64,000 nucleotides of DNA from Desulfobacterium sp. (GCA_030145245.1 JAQYWC010000073.1:62001-126000); one strand, 5' to 3'. Shown: positions 1-8,497, counted from the stretch's first letter. Numbers and translations are program-made. The notes: generated by a model from the sequence alone, not told the origin.

Positions 1-1
1 T

Positions 2-121
2 CCCTCCAGCGTCTCCATCAACGAGGCGGTGGAGATCGGCAAGCGGTTCGGTACCAGGGGGTCGGGTTCTTTCATCAACGGGGTGCTCGATCGTATTCGC
101 CTATCGGAAAATATAGACTAA
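2..121 (+). CDS. nusB: Transcription antitermination factor NusB, C-terminal fragment
   Basis: Only the last 39 codons are in the window; the gene enters from the left edge. The reading frame ending at the TAA at 119-121 contains [14 protein letters not shown] followed by FINGVLDRI, which is the hallmark C-terminal helix pair of NusB. NusB binds boxA RNA with NusE (ribosomal protein S10) and supports rRNA antitermination. The stop codon overlaps the AGGAG that serves the next gene, so the two are probably co-transcribed. Identity rests on this short but very characteristic tail. Confidence 0.85.
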   Translation, partial: PSSVSINEAVEIGKRFGTRGSGSFINGVLDRIRLSENID

Positions 122-131
122 GGAGACTGTT

Positions 132-752
132 GTGATCATAAAGAAGCTTGAAGTCGGGCCCATCATGGCGAACTGCTACGTCCTTGGCTGTGAAGAGACA
201 AAAGAGGCCGTGGTTATCGATCCCGGGGATGAGGCAGACAGGATTCTCATGACCCTGTCCGAGGCAAACCTCAGGGTGAAGTACCTCATCAACACCCACG
301 GTCATTTTGACCATGTGGGTGCAAACAAGCGCATGAAAGAGATCACCGGGGCAGAGCTGTTGATCCATGCAGATGACGAGTCCATGCTCAAGGATCTCCA
401 TGGGGCAGCCCAGGCTTTTGGTCTCAGGTCCGAGAATTCTCCACCCTCGGACCGCCATCTGGCCCACGGGGACAAGCTTACTTTTGGTAATATTACCCTC
501 AGTGTGGTTCATACCCCGGGTCACTCCCGGGGCGGAATCTGTCTGTATACGGACGGGGCGCTGTTCAGCGGGGATACCCTGTTTGCCGGTTCCATCGGCC
601 GGACTGATCTGCCGGGGGGGGACTACGACACCCTGATCACCTCCATTAAAGAGAAGCTCCTCGGGTTTGACGATAAGACCATTGTCTATCCGGGGCACGG
701 ACCTGAAACATCCATCCTCCAGGAGCGGAGGATGAACCCCTTTTTGCGGTAA
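132..752 (+). CDS. MBL-fold metallohydrolase, glyoxalase II-like (YcbL type)
   Basis: A 206-residue cytoplasmic metallo-beta-lactamase-fold hydrolase. The metal-binding set is complete: THGHFDHVG (HxHxDH) near residue 56, HTPGHSRGG near 127, SGDTLF near 145 and YPGHGPET near 186. This compact form, without the C-terminal substrate-binding domain of classical glyoxalase II, matches YcbL-like enzymes that hydrolyse S-lactoylglutathione or related thioesters; the substrate here is not known. The start is GTG at 132, preceded by AGGAG at 121-125 that overlaps the nusB stop, so it is translationally close to nusB. pabBC follows 25 bases downstream. Confidence 0.85.
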   Translation: MIIKKLEVGPIMANCYVLGCEETKEAVVIDPGDEADRILMTLSEANLRVKYLINTHGHFDHVGANKRMKEITGAELLIHADDESMLKDLHGAAQAFGLRSENSPPSDRHLAHGDKLTFGNITLSVVHTPGHSRGGICLYTDGALFSGDTLFAGSIGRTDLPGGDYDTLITSIKEKLLGFDDKTIVYPGHGPETSILQERRMNPFLR

Positions 753-777
753 TGGGCGCAAGATTGATTAAGGCCCG

Positions 778-3048
778 ATGAAATCGTTTATCCGTCAACT
801 GCCATCCATGGGGCGGGTTCACCAGGAATCCATAGACCTGGCCGTCCCCTTTGATACCGTTGCGTCACGGTTCTCGGGTCTTACCGGAACTGTGGTTCTG
901 ATGAGCGGAACCGACCTGGACTGCGCACGGTACCACATGCTTGCCGTTGACCCCTGGCTTGCTCTCAGGGCCAAGGGCTGCAGCATCACCATGGAGGTCA
1001 ATGGGAAGCGTGCCTCGTTTGAGGATGATCCCTTTGATTGCGTTGACGCCCTTGTGGACCGTTTTTCCATGGATGGTGCCGGGATCGCAGGCCCAGTGGG
1101 GGCAGGGCTGTTCGGTTATTTTTCCTATGACCTGAAACAGCGCATCGAAACCCTTCCTGTTACCTGCATGGATCACAAACTGCCTGACCTGTGCCTCTAC
1201 CTCCCCCGCATCATTCTCGTCCACGACAGGCATATTGGAACCACCACACTTTCCATCCCCCTGACCGCTTCTTCGGCCGGTAGTCTTTCCGACCAGGAGC
1301 GGATCGAAACGGTTAGAAACCGGTTTTTCGCTACCCTCGCTTCCCTTGAAAATCAGGAAACCTATGATACCCCCGGGGAGGCAGGTTTCTGGATCGACAA
1401 CCAGGGGTTCCGCTCCAATTTCTCCAAGTCCGCCTATATGTCGTCCGTTGCAAGGATCATCGAGTATATCAAGGCCGGTGATATCTATCAGGTAAATCTG
1501 TCCCAGCGGTTTGAGGCAGGATTTGGCGGCAATCCATTTGCCCTGTTCCAGGCCCTGTTTAAAAAAAATCCAGCCCCCTTTTTTGCCTTTGTCAACGCCG
1601 GCGACCACCAGATCGTCTCCACCTCGCCTGAGCGGTTCCTCAAGCAGGATGGGCGAACCCTGGAGACACGGCCCATCAAGGGAACCTTCCCAAGGGGCAG
1701 CACCCCGGAGGAGGACCAGCGTTTAAAAACCGAGCTCAGGGAGAGCTTTAAGGATGACGCCGAACTCTCCATGATCGTGGATCTCATGAGAAACGATCTC
1801 GGCAAGGTGGCAACCGGGGGCAGTGTCAGGGTTAAGGAACACAAACGGCTTGAGCCCTATGACAACGTGTTTCACCTTGTCTCCATTGTCACGGCAGAGC
1901 TTGCTTGCGGAAAGAGCAGCGTGGATCTTTTACGCGCAACCTTTCCGGGTGGATCCATCACCGGTTGTCCCAAGGTGAGGTCCATGGAGATCATTGACGA
2001 ACTCGAATCCATGAACAGACATGTCTACACCGGGTCCATGGGATACCTGAGTTTTCACAACACCCTGGATCTTTCCATTGCCATCCGTACGGCCATCATT
2101 GCCGACAACCGCTTAAGTTTCTCCGTTGGCGGTGGAATTGTCTATGATTCAGACCCGGAAAACGAGTTCCAGGAGACCCTTCACAAGGGAAAGACCCTGA
2201 TGGAGACCCTGGAGAACAGTGCCGGCCGGGTGGACAGGGAGCAAAGGTTCGCCTGGGTATGCGGTCAGCTTCTGTTTGAGGATGAGGCAACGGTTGCAGC
2301 CACCTCTCCGGGGTTCCAGCATGGAGCCGGGGTGTTTGAGACAATCCGGGTCGAAGATGGACAAGCGCTTTTCCTTGACGAGCACCTTGATCGAATCCAT
2401 GGTTCCTGGAGCAGCCTTTTTGCAACCCCAATGCCTGACATCACCTGGAAACAGGTTCTTGAACAGCTTGTCCAGGCAAACGGATTTGATAAAGGGGTGT
2501 ATGCCCTTAAAATCATTGCTGCCGACAGCGGTTCAGGAGGACCGTTTCTGGCCGCCTTTATCCGGCCCTATGTCCACCGGCTTGAAGTTTCCGGTAAGCA
2601 GGGGGTCGATCTTATCACCTATCCCCATGCCCGTCACACGCCCCTTGCAGACCATAAAAGCCTGAACTATCTCTACTATCTCCAGGCCGGACACTACGCC
2701 ACCGGGAACAATGCGGATGAAGCCCTGATCCTGAATCCGGATGCAACTGTTTCCGAGACAAACACCTGCAGCATCATGGCGATCCGGGAAAAAATGGTAA
2801 CGATTCCCATGTCCGACCATGCCCTGCCCGGGGTCACCGGCAAGGCCCTTGTTGAACGGCTTGAAAGCCGGGGATACCGGGTCGTCAGTAAACGGCTTAC
2901 GCCTGCCGAGCTTGCCCTGGAAGGTTGCCTTGTGCTCACCAATGCCCTGATGGGGGCAGTGCCGGTTCTCTCTTTGGACGGCAAGGCTGTCGGGTCTTCC
3001 CCCGGGCTGTGTCAGCGCCTGAATGGGGTGCTTGGTATAGGAAGATGA
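778..3048 (+). CDS. pabBC: Fused aminodeoxychorismate synthase component I / aminodeoxychorismate lyase
   Basis: A 756-residue bifunctional p-aminobenzoate enzyme for folate synthesis. Residues about 1-480 are PabB: an N-terminal anthranilate-synthase-I-like region, then the chorismate-binding domain with YIKAGDIYQVNLSQRF, ETRPIKGTFPRG (the PIKGT Lys typical of PabB rather than TrpE) and GGSITGCPKVRSMEII. Residues about 500-756 are the class-IV PLP enzyme PabC, with GAGVFETIRV, the PLP lysine region DHKSLNYLYY, and SETNTCSI. The fusion makes both steps from chorismate to PABA in one chain, but a glutamine amidotransferase (PabA) is not in the window. PabB-PabC fusions are known in several phyla. 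Folate supply fits the tetrahydrofolate-dependent C1 pathway seen further along. Confidence 0.93.
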   Translation: MKSFIRQLPSMGRVHQESIDLAVPFDTVASRFSGLTGTVVLMSGTDLDCARYHMLAVDPWLALRAKGCSITMEVNGKRASFEDDPFDCVDALVDRFSMDGAGIAGPVGAGLFGYFSYDLKQRIETLPVTCMDHKLPDLCLYLPRIILVHDRHIGTTTLSIPLTASSAGSLSDQERIETVRNRFFATLASLENQETYDTPGEAGFWIDNQGFRSNFSKSAYMSSVARIIEYIKAGDIYQVNLSQRFEAGFGGNPFALFQALFKKNPAPFFAFVNAGDHQIVSTSPERFLKQDGRTLETRPIKGTFPRGSTPEEDQRLKTELRESFKDDAELSMIVDLMRNDLGKVATGGSVRVKEHKRLEPYDNVFHLVSIVTAELACGKSSVDLLRATFPGGSITGCPKVRSMEIIDELESMNRHVYTGSMGYLSFHNTLDLSIAIRTAIIADNRLSFSVGGGIVYDSDPENEFQETLHKGKTLMETLENSAGRVDREQRFAWVCGQLLFEDEATVAATSPGFQHGAGVFETIRVEDGQALFLDEHLDRIHGSWSSLFATPMPDITWKQVLEQLVQANGFDKGVYALKIIAADSGSGGPFLAAFIRPYVHRLEVSGKQGVDLITYPHARHTPLADHKSLNYLYYLQAGHYATGNNADEALILNPDATVSETNTCSIMAIREKMVTIPMSDHALPGVTGKALVERLESRGYRVVSKRLTPAELALEGCLVLTNALMGAVPVLSLDGKAVGSSPGLCQRLNGVLGIGR

Positions 3049-3055
3049 TTGGGGC

Positions 3056-3084
3056 TTGACAAACCCACAGGTTGTATCTATTTC
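3056..3084 (+). promoter_or_regulatory. Candidate sigma-70 promoter for the DUF1573 selenoprotein gene
   Basis: A perfect -35 TTGACA at 3056-3061 is followed after 17 bases by TATTTC at 3079-3084. It starts 8 bases after the pabBC stop and lies about 50 bases before the ATG at 3137, a sensible leader length. It is a sequence match only. Confidence 0.5.
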
Positions 3085-3136
3085 TATTGAGTTAGATGTT
3101 TTTGAACGTGTAAATCCTAAACAGAGGTCTGCTATC

Positions 3137-3859
3137 ATGAAAAATCTGTTAGTGGTGCTTATGGCACTTGTTGCTGTCGGAATAACCGGGATACCGGGGG
3201 AGTGCGTCGGCACCTCCTCTGCCAGGGCTGTTGTGGCAGAACCCGATTTCAGCTTTGGCACCGTTCCCGAGGGAACAAAGGTTACCCACACCTTTGTCAT
3301 CCTGAACAAAGGAGATGCCAAGCTGTTTATTTCTAAAGTGGAGACCGGTTGAGGCTGCACCGCTGTCTCCTATGACAGAGAAATTCCCCCGGGTGGGGAA
3401 GGAAAAATTGAAATAAGGCTAAACACCCTTGGGTATGGTGGAAGACCCCTGGCGAAACAGATTAAGGTGCGCACCAACGGTGAAAACTCCGACATCCTGG
3501 TGTTGAAGATGGGCGGCAAGGTCGAGAAGATCGCTACGGTCACCCCAAAGGTGGTCCACCTCATGGGAGCGCCTGACGATACCATCCAGGCCATTGTTTC
3601 CATTATCCCTGCTGAAAAATATGATTTTTCAATCATGGACAAACCGTTGGAACCGGGTAAAAATATTGATGTCGAGTTGAAACAGACCAAAGGGAAGAAA
3701 CATTCCTGGGAACTTGTTGTGACCAACTTAAGAAAGGTCGTTGGCCGTTACTATGAGGTGGTTACTCTGAAGACGGACAGCGTTTATCAACCCGAGATAA
3801 AGATCCGGGTGTTCGGAAACGTTGCGGCCAAGGGAACGCTCAAGTCCACTACTCCTTAA
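3137..3859 (+). CDS. Exported DUF1573 protein with in-frame TGA (selenocysteine)
   Basis: Read through the TGA at 3350-3352, this is a 240-residue protein. Residues 1 to about 33 form a signal peptide (MKNLL, hydrophobic core, then SARA), so it is exported. Residues about 35-130 are a DUF1573 immunoglobulin-like domain: FSFGTVPEGTKVTHTFVILNKG leads into the region around residue 72, where the family carries SCGCT. Here the first Cys codon is TGA, giving GUGCT. Reading frame, domain homology and codon use continue without a break on both sides, so I read it as Sec72 next to Cys74. The function of DUF1573 is not established; the Sec-x-Cys pair suggests redox or metal chemistry in the periplasm. 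ATG at 3137 is preferred because it begins the signal peptide. Confidence 0.8.
3350..3378 (+). other. UGA selenocysteine codon with downstream SECIS-like hairpin (DUF1573)
   Basis: TGA at 3350-3352 replaces the first Cys of the family motif CGCT. A small hairpin follows at the distance expected for a bacterial SECIS: CTGTC at 3363-3367, a 6-base loop, GACAG at 3374-3378. The stem is only 5 bp, so it supports but does not prove recoding. Confidence 0.6.
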
Positions 3860-3911
3860 GGGGTGGGGCAGAGCTGTCATTAATCAGTAATCAGATGAAA
3901 CAGAGTGGATT

Positions 3912-4532
3912 ATGGACAGAATAAAGGCCGTGGTCTTTGACTGCGACGGTGTGATGTTTGACACGGCAGAGGTGAACAGGCTCTATTACAATCAGCTCCT
4001 TGCCCATTTTAACAAGCCTGCCCTGACCGATGAGCAGTTTGTCAAGGTGCATATGTTTTCGGTCAAGGGTGCCGTAGAATACCTTTTTCCGGAAAAAAGT
4101 GGCCTTGAAGATGTGTATGATTATATGAAAGGTCTGAAATACAAGGATTTCATCCGGCACATGGTTATGGAACCGGGGTTGAAAATCCTGCTGGACTCTC
4201 TGAAGACCAGGGGATACATCCGGGCCGTTGCCACAAACAGGACCAATACCATGGATGCGGTGCTGAAGGCGTTTGACCTTGAGAAAAGTTTTGAGTCGGT
4301 GGTGACGGCGGCCGATGTGGAAAATCCGAAACCTTCGCCGGATCAGCTGCTTAAGATCATGGAACAATTTAAACTGAAGGCGAAAGAGCTTCTCTTTATC
4401 GGGGATTCCGAGTTTGATGAGATGGCGGCTTCCGGGGCCGGAACCGCATTTATATCGTTTAAAAACCCTTCGTTAACGGCAGATTATCATTTCAATGCCA
4501 TGGCCCAGGTCGGGGCACTGCTCAACTTATAG
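3912..4532 (+). CDS. HAD-superfamily phosphatase, phosphoglycolate phosphatase-like
   Basis: A 206-residue cytoplasmic HAD hydrolase of subfamily IA. Motif I is FDCDGVMFDT (nucleophile and acid/base Asp), motif II is the AVATNRT region near residue 100, motif III Lys lies in ENPKPSPDQLL, and motif IV is FIGDSEFDEMAA. A helical cap sits between motifs I and II. These enzymes dephosphorylate small metabolites such as phosphoglycolate, sugar phosphates or nucleotides; the substrate cannot be read from the sequence. It stands 52 bases after the DUF1573 gene and is followed by the long sat leader. Confidence 0.85.
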   Translation: MDRIKAVVFDCDGVMFDTAEVNRLYYNQLLAHFNKPALTDEQFVKVHMFSVKGAVEYLFPEKSGLEDVYDYMKGLKYKDFIRHMVMEPGLKILLDSLKTRGYIRAVATNRTNTMDAVLKAFDLEKSFESVVTAADVENPKPSPDQLLKIMEQFKLKAKELLFIGDSEFDEMAASGAGTAFISFKNPSLTADYHFNAMAQVGALLNL

Positions 4533-4623
4533 GCGTTCGCATTCGAATGGATGCCGACCTAATTTGTTCTGTCAGAAAATCGGCTTTATTCATATGCGGG
4601 AAGCTATAAAACAATAATTATCC

Positions 4624-4652
4624 TTGACAAAAAATCCAATCACTATTAATTG
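4624..4652 (+). promoter_or_regulatory. Possible promoter region of sat
   Basis: A perfect -35 hexamer TTGACA at 4624-4629 lies in an AT-rich stretch upstream of sat. At a 17-base spacer the -10 would be the weak TAATTG at 4647-4652; TATTAA three bases earlier is an alternative with a short spacer. If this is the start site, both dyads described next lie inside the transcribed leader, as repressor sites often do. Confidence 0.35.
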
Positions 4653-4677
4653 GAATAAGAATTTTTGAAGAACTTTC

Positions 4678-4701
4678 ACAAATGTTCGTAGAAACATTTG
4701 T
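4678..4701. promoter_or_regulatory. Operator-like dyad 1 upstream of sat
   Basis: A perfect inverted repeat, ACAAATGTT - 6 bases - AACATTTGT. The same architecture with the same inner half-site AAATGTT recurs 63 bases downstream. Perfect 9-base arms with a 6-base spacer resemble the geometry of CRP/FNR-family operators, although the half-site is not the standard TGTGA or TTGAT. Confidence 0.6.
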
Positions 4702-4740
4702 TGTTTTATATGTAGAAGTAAGATCGGCAGTCGAATTTGT

Positions 4741-4764
4741 ATAAATGTTTGGTAAAACATTTAT
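4741..4764. promoter_or_regulatory. Operator-like dyad 2 upstream of sat
   Basis: A perfect inverted repeat, ATAAATGTT - 6 bases - AACATTTAT, ending 32 bases before the sat ATG. Its centre is 63 bases from that of dyad 1, about six helical turns, so the two sites face the same side of the DNA, which favours cooperative binding of one regulator. Confidence 0.6.
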
Positions 4765-4796
4765 TGTGGTTAATATTAAACAGGAGATTAAGTTAT

Positions 4797-6074
4797 ATGT
4801 CTAAATTAGTTGCACCCCACGGTGGAAAAGGACTCGTTTGCTGCAAGCTCGAAGGCGCGGAACTTGAGGCAGAGCAGAAAAAAGCTGCAGGTCTCAAAAA
4901 AGTTGAGATCAGCTCCCAGGTAAAGGGTGACCTCATCATGCTCGGCATTGGTGGATTCAGCCCCCTTGACGGTTTCATGACCAAGGCTGACTGGAAAGGC
5001 GTTTGCGCTGATTTCCTTCTTGCAGACGGTACATTCTGGCCTGTTCCCGTAATGCTCGACGCATCAAAAGAAGAAGCTTCTGCGATCAACGAAGGCGACG
5101 AGATCACACTTGAGAGAAACGGCGAGATCTACGCTACCATGAAGGTCACCGAGAAGTTCGAGATGGCCGAAGATGATAAGAAGTGGGAGTGCGAGAAGGT
5201 TTATAAGGGTCACGGCGAAGAGTCTGCTGACGCTGACTTCTGGAAGATCGCCATGGAAGATCACCCGGGCGTTCAGGCTGTAATGGCCAGAAAAGAGATC
5301 TGCCTTGCAGGTCCCGTAAAGGTCCTTTCCGAGGGTGAGTTCCCCGAGAAGTTCAAGGGTGTTTACCTTACTCCTAAAGAAACCCGCGCAATCTTTGACG
5401 AGAGAGGCTGGGCAAACGTTGCTTCCATGCAGCTCCGTAACCCCATGCATCGTTCCCACGAGCATCTCTGCAAGATCGCCCTCGACGTATGTGACGGCGT
5501 TCTCATCCACTCCCTCATCGGTAGCCTCAAACCCGGTGATATCCCTGCAGACGTTCGTGTAAAATGTATCGACAGACTGATCAAGGATTACTTTGTTCCC
5601 GAGCATGTCGTCAACGGCGGATATCCCCTTGACATGCGTTATGCCGGTCCCCGTGAGGCCCTGCTCCATGCAACCTTCCGTCAGAACTACGGCGTTAACA
5701 AAATGATCATCGGTCGTGACCATGCAGGCGTTGGTGATTTCTACACACTCTTCGAGGCACAGGAGATCTTTGATATTATCCCGACTCCCGAAGAGGCCGG
5801 AAAAGCGCTTCTCTGCGAGGCCCTGAAGATCGACTGGACCTTCTACTGCAAAAAGTGCGACGGCATGGCTTCCATGAGAACCTGCCCCCATGGTAAGGAC
5901 GACAGGGTCATCCTTTCCGGTACAAAGCTCCGTTACGCCCTCTCCCATGGTGAGGAAGTAGTTGATCACTTTGGCCGTGAGGAAGTTCTCGTTATCCTCC
6001 GCGAGTACTATGCAAGCCTTACAGAAAAAGTAGAAGTTAAGCTCCAGAGCCATGCTGAAGGAACCAAGATGTAA
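4797..6074 (+). CDS. sat: Sulfate adenylyltransferase (dissimilatory ATP sulfurylase)
   Basis: A 425-residue single-domain ATP sulfurylase, which activates sulfate with ATP to adenosine 5'-phosphosulfate, the first step of dissimilatory sulfate reduction. It carries [13 protein letters not shown] (the QxRN and HxxH nucleotide-binding motif), [11 protein letters not shown], and the [10 protein letters not shown] region of the family; no APS-kinase domain is present. Codon usage is strongly biased compared with its neighbours, as expected for one of the most abundant proteins of a sulfate reducer. ATG at 4797 follows CAGGAGATT at a good distance; an upstream in-frame TTG at 4737 has no such site. 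It is monocistronic by appearance: a long leader with two dyads in front and a strong terminator behind. aprAB and qmo genes are not in the window. Confidence 0.96.
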   Translation: MSKLVAPHGGKGLVCCKLEGAELEAEQKKAAGLKKVEISSQVKGDLIMLGIGGFSPLDGFMTKADWKGVCADFLLADGTFWPVPVMLDASKEEASAINEGDEITLERNGEIYATMKVTEKFEMAEDDKKWECEKVYKGHGEESADADFWKIAMEDHPGVQAVMARKEICLAGPVKVLSEGEFPEKFKGVYLTPKETRAIFDERGWANVASMQLRNPMHRSHEHLCKIALDVCDGVLIHSLIGSLKPGDIPADVRVKCIDRLIKDYFVPEHVVNGGYPLDMRYAGPREALLHATFRQNYGVNKMIIGRDHAGVGDFYTLFEAQEIFDIIPTPEEAGKALLCEALKIDWTFYCKKCDGMASMRTCPHGKDDRVILSGTKLRYALSHGEEVVDHFGREEVLVILREYYASLTEKVEVKLQSHAEGTKM

Positions 6075-6113
6075 GAAGTTTTTACATCAGGATTCTTTAG
6101 TTAGCGATAGTTA

Positions 6114-6160
6114 GAAAGGGAGGGGGTTTTCTTATTAACATAGGGAATCCCCCTCTTTTG
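6114..6160 (+). terminator. Rho-independent terminator after sat
   Basis: A G-rich arm (GAAAGGGAGGGGG) pairs with a C-rich arm (CCCCCTCTTTT) around an AT-rich loop, ending in TTTTG at 6156-6160, 40 bases after the sat stop. Confidence 0.75.
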
Positions 6161-6199
6161 TATAAGACTAATCTTTAAACAAGCAGTTGGAAAGTTGAA

Positions 6200-6613
6200 A
6201 TGGTCAGACCGTTAATAAGCAGACGAGTGGGATATAAACCTGAAGTAAGTTATTTCAAGCCAAGGGGCATACCCATGTTTGACCTGTTGGAGGTATGCCT
6301 CACCGTGGATGAAAGGGAGGCCATTCGCCTGGCCGATCTTGAAGGGCTCTCCCATGAGCAGGGCGGGCAAGAGATGGGTGTCTCCAGGGCTACCTTTGGA
6401 AGAATATTAAGAAACGCCAGGAAGACGGTGGCGGACGCCATCATCAACGGAAAGGCGATCAGTGTCCAGGGCGGTCACTATGAGATGGTCATCACCGAGC
6501 GGCTGTTTTGCTGCGGCGCCTGCGGCCACAAGTGGTCAGAGGTTCCGGGAACCGGACGGCCGGAAGGGTGTCCCTCCTGCGAAAGCGCCGAGGTTGAACG
6601 TCACACCACCTGA
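6200..6613 (+). CDS. DUF134-family HTH DNA-binding protein with C-terminal zinc ribbon
   Basis: A 137-residue protein of the DUF134 family. It opens with MVRPLISRRVGYKPEVSYFKP, the typical family start, followed by a sigma-70 region-4-like helix-turn-helix (LTVDEREAIRLADLEGL, then GQEMGVSRATFGRILRNAR) at about 35-75. The C-terminal 45 residues hold a zinc-ribbon-like pattern CCGACGHKW and GCPSC. The family is predicted to bind DNA but has no well-established regulon. It lies directly downstream of sat across the sat terminator, so it is a candidate for the factor that reads the two dyads in front of sat; that link is my inference from position. Confidence 0.85.
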   Translation: MVRPLISRRVGYKPEVSYFKPRGIPMFDLLEVCLTVDEREAIRLADLEGLSHEQGGQEMGVSRATFGRILRNARKTVADAIINGKAISVQGGHYEMVITERLFCCGACGHKWSEVPGTGRPEGCPSCESAEVERHTT

Positions 6614-6635
6614 CAGTTTTACTGCGTACAGAAAT

Positions 6636-6664
6636 TTTGCCGGGGGCCGAAGCCCCCTATGGAT
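6636..6664. terminator. Bidirectional terminator between DUF134 gene and glnQ-like gene
   Basis: GGGGGC at 6642-6647, loop CGAA, GCCCCC at 6652-6657, flanked by ATTTTG on the left and GGATTTT on the right. Placed between two convergent genes, it can serve both strands; the U tracts are short. Confidence 0.6.
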
Positions 6665-6666
6665 TT

Positions 6667-7395
6667 TCAGTGGCCGATCACCTTGCCGATGAAATCCCTG
6701 AGCCGTTCGTTTTTCGGATTGGAGAAAAACTCTTCAGGCTCGCTATCCTCCATGATCTTTCCCTCGTCGATGAAGATTACCCTGTCGGCAACCTCCTTTG
6801 CAAAGCCCATCTCATGGGTTACGACCACCATGGTCATGCCGTCCTTTGCAAGCTGCTTCATTACATCAAGTACCTCGCCGATCAGTTCCGGATCAAGGGC
6901 ACTGGTGGGCTCGTCAAAGAGCATCACCTTTGGCTTGAGGGCAAGGGAGCGTGCAATGGCTACCCGCTGCTTCTGACCGCCTGAGAGCTGGTCCGGATAG
7001 TTATTTGCCCGGTCCTTAAGTCCCACCTTGTCAAGCAGCTTCAGCCCGAGGCTGTCGGCATCTGCCTGGCTCATATTTCTTACTTTGACGGGTCCCAGGG
7101 TGACATTTTTCAGCACTGTCATATGGGGAAACAGGTTGAACTGCTGAAACACCATGCCCGCTTCGGTGCGGATCATGTTGATGTCGGTGGAAGCATCGTA
7201 GAGGTCATAGTTGTCGACTGTGATTTTTCCGGAGGTGATGGTTTCAAGCCTGTTGATGCAGCGTAACAGGGTGCTTTTCCCGGATCCGCTGGGCCCGATG
7301 ATGACCACGACCTCTCCCTGGTGGATTTCGAGATCGACGCCTTTCAACACCTCAATGGTTCCAAAATTCTTATGTAGGTTTTCTATCTTTATCAT
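6667..7395 (-). CDS. glnQ: Polar amino acid ABC transporter, ATP-binding subunit
   Basis: A 242-residue GlnQ/ArtP-type ATPase: Walker [11 protein letters not shown]-loop [15 protein letters not shown], signature [16 protein letters not shown], Walker [15 protein letters not shown] and switch His in [10 protein letters not shown]. These subunits energise uptake of glutamine, arginine or other polar amino acids. No permease or binding-protein gene of this type adjoins it, so it is an orphan in this window; its partners are upstream of nothing visible here. Two palindromic repeats separate its start from epmA. The subfamily is clear, the substrate is not. Confidence 0.9.
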   Translation of the reverse strand: MIKIENLHKNFGTIEVLKGVDLEIHQGEVVVIIGPSGSGKSTLLRCINRLETITSGKITVDNYDLYDASTDINMIRTEAGMVFQQFNLFPHMTVLKNVTLGPVKVRNMSQADADSLGLKLLDKVGLKDRANNYPDQLSGGQKQRVAIARSLALKPKVMLFDEPTSALDPELIGEVLDVMKQLAKDGMTMVVVTHEMGFAKEVADRVIFIDEGKIMEDSEPEEFFSNPKNERLRDFIGKVIGH

Positions 7396-7416
7396 TAATC
7401 TTCCTTGTCCTTAAAA

Positions 7417-7569
7417 GGGGTCAGGCTTTTCTTATTGCCTCGCATCTCAATACCAAGACAATAAGGCCAATAAGGAAAGCCTGACCCCACTGGTTATTTT
7501 CCAGGCTTTTCTTATTGCCTCGCATCTCGATACCAAGAGCAACAAGGCCATTAAGGAAAGCCTGACCCC
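7417..7569. repeat. Two palindromic intergenic repeats of the GGGGTCAGG family
   Basis: Unit 1 (7417-7488) begins GGGGTCAGGCTTTTCTTATT and ends with the inverse, AAGGAAAGCCTGACCCC. Unit 2 (7501-7569) has nearly the same interior (TTGCCTCGCATCTC is identical in both) and the same right end, but its left end has lost the GGGGT. The two units are direct repeats about 80 bases apart. Related termini occur at six further places in the window, so this is a dispersed REP-like family. Confidence 0.85.
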
Positions 7570-7591
7570 AATTGCTGTTTTTTATCTCTTT

Positions 7592-8497
7592 TTACAACGC
7601 TTCCGGGGTAAAGGCAACAACATCATCAATCGAGGGGGAGTTGGTGAAGAGCATGACGAGCCTGTCCACCCCCAGGGCGATCCCTGCTGTATCCGGCATG
7701 GAACCCAGATCCCTGAGAAAGGGTTCGGGTATGGGTGTGGCGGGTTTTCCGGCACTGGCGCGGATTTCGGCTTCGGCTTCAAACCGCTTTCTCTGTTCCA
7801 CCGGGTCGTTTAATTCGGAAAAGCCGTTGGCAAGTTCCATACCAGCGATGTAGAACTCAAACCGTTCTGAAAAGCGTGGATTCTCGGGCTTCAGCCTTGA
7901 AAGGGCTGCCATGGACGCAGGATAGTCCATGATGCAGGTGGGTCTCCCCCGGCCAAGTCTGGGTTCGATCTCAAAGGCCATGCGTTCGTCAAAACTCCGG
8001 TCAGCCACCGCCCTTTCAAGGGTGGTGTCGGTATACCGGCTGAAGGCATCCGCCACGGTGAGTATCTGCCATGGAGAAGCAAGATCGATGGTTTCGCCCA
8101 TGTAGGTAAGGCTATCCCCGGAACCCGTCTCGTTGGCCACGTGGCGGACGAGGAGGGCGCACTGTTCCATGAGGTTGCGGTAGGTGTGCCCGGCTGCGTA
8201 CCACTCCAGCATGGTGAGTTCCGTCAGATGCCGGTCCCCCCGTTCCTCCTTCCGAAAGCATTTGCAGATCTGGAAGATCCGGTCATGGCCCCTGGCCATA
8301 AGGCGCTTCATGGCAAGTTCCGGGGAGGATTGGAGAAACCATGCTTCTGACTCAAACGAGTCTATGTGGGCCTCGGGTGCCGGGGCTGGAATCCGTATGG
8401 GGGTCTCTACCTCAAGATAGTCGTTTTGGATAAAAAAACTGCGAAGGGCCTGGATCACCCGGGCCCGTTTGGTTAGTTGGTCTTTAAGGTTTTTCAT
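7592..8497 (-). CDS. epmA: Elongation factor P lysine ligase (EpmA/PoxA/GenX)
   Basis: A 301-residue class II lysyl-tRNA synthetase paralogue lacking the anticodon-binding domain. It has motif 2 (FRKEERGDRHLTEFTMLEWY-like; FRKEERGDRH near residue 80), the catalytic-core ending ALGVDRLVMLF (motif 3), and YLEVETPIRIPAPAPEAHI at the start, all characteristic of EpmA rather than LysS. EpmA attaches beta-lysine to a lysine of elongation factor P, helping ribosomes through polyproline. The partners epmB and efp are not in the window. It is preceded on the same strand by the HDAC-like gene, 16 bases away. Confidence 0.9.
   Translation of the reverse strand: MKNLKDQLTKRARVIQALRSFFIQNDYLEVETPIRIPAPAPEAHIDSFESEAWFLQSSPELAMKRLMARGHDRIFQICKCFRKEERGDRHLTELTMLEWYAAGHTYRNLMEQCALLVRHVANETGSGDSLTYMGETIDLASPWQILTVADAFSRYTDTTLERAVADRSFDERMAFEIEPRLGRGRPTCIMDYPASMAALSRLKPENPRFSERFEFYIAGMELANGFSELNDPVEQRKRFEAEAEIRASAGKPATPIPEPFLRDLGSMPDTAGIALGVDRLVMLFTNSPSIDDVVAFTPEAL

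Noticed and set aside
3350-3352. A stop codon breaking the DUF1573 gene (pseudogene or two separate genes).
   Set aside because: The frame is the same on both sides, homology continues, and TGA lies exactly at a family cysteine; selenocysteine explains it better.
5064-6053. A 329-codon minus-strand open frame opposite sat.
   Set aside because: No domain is visible, and it lies wholly within the strongly biased sat coding sequence.
7417-7569. A short CRISPR array from the two repeats about 80 bases apart.
   Set aside because: The units are long imperfect palindromes with no unique spacer between identical repeats, and related copies are scattered singly.
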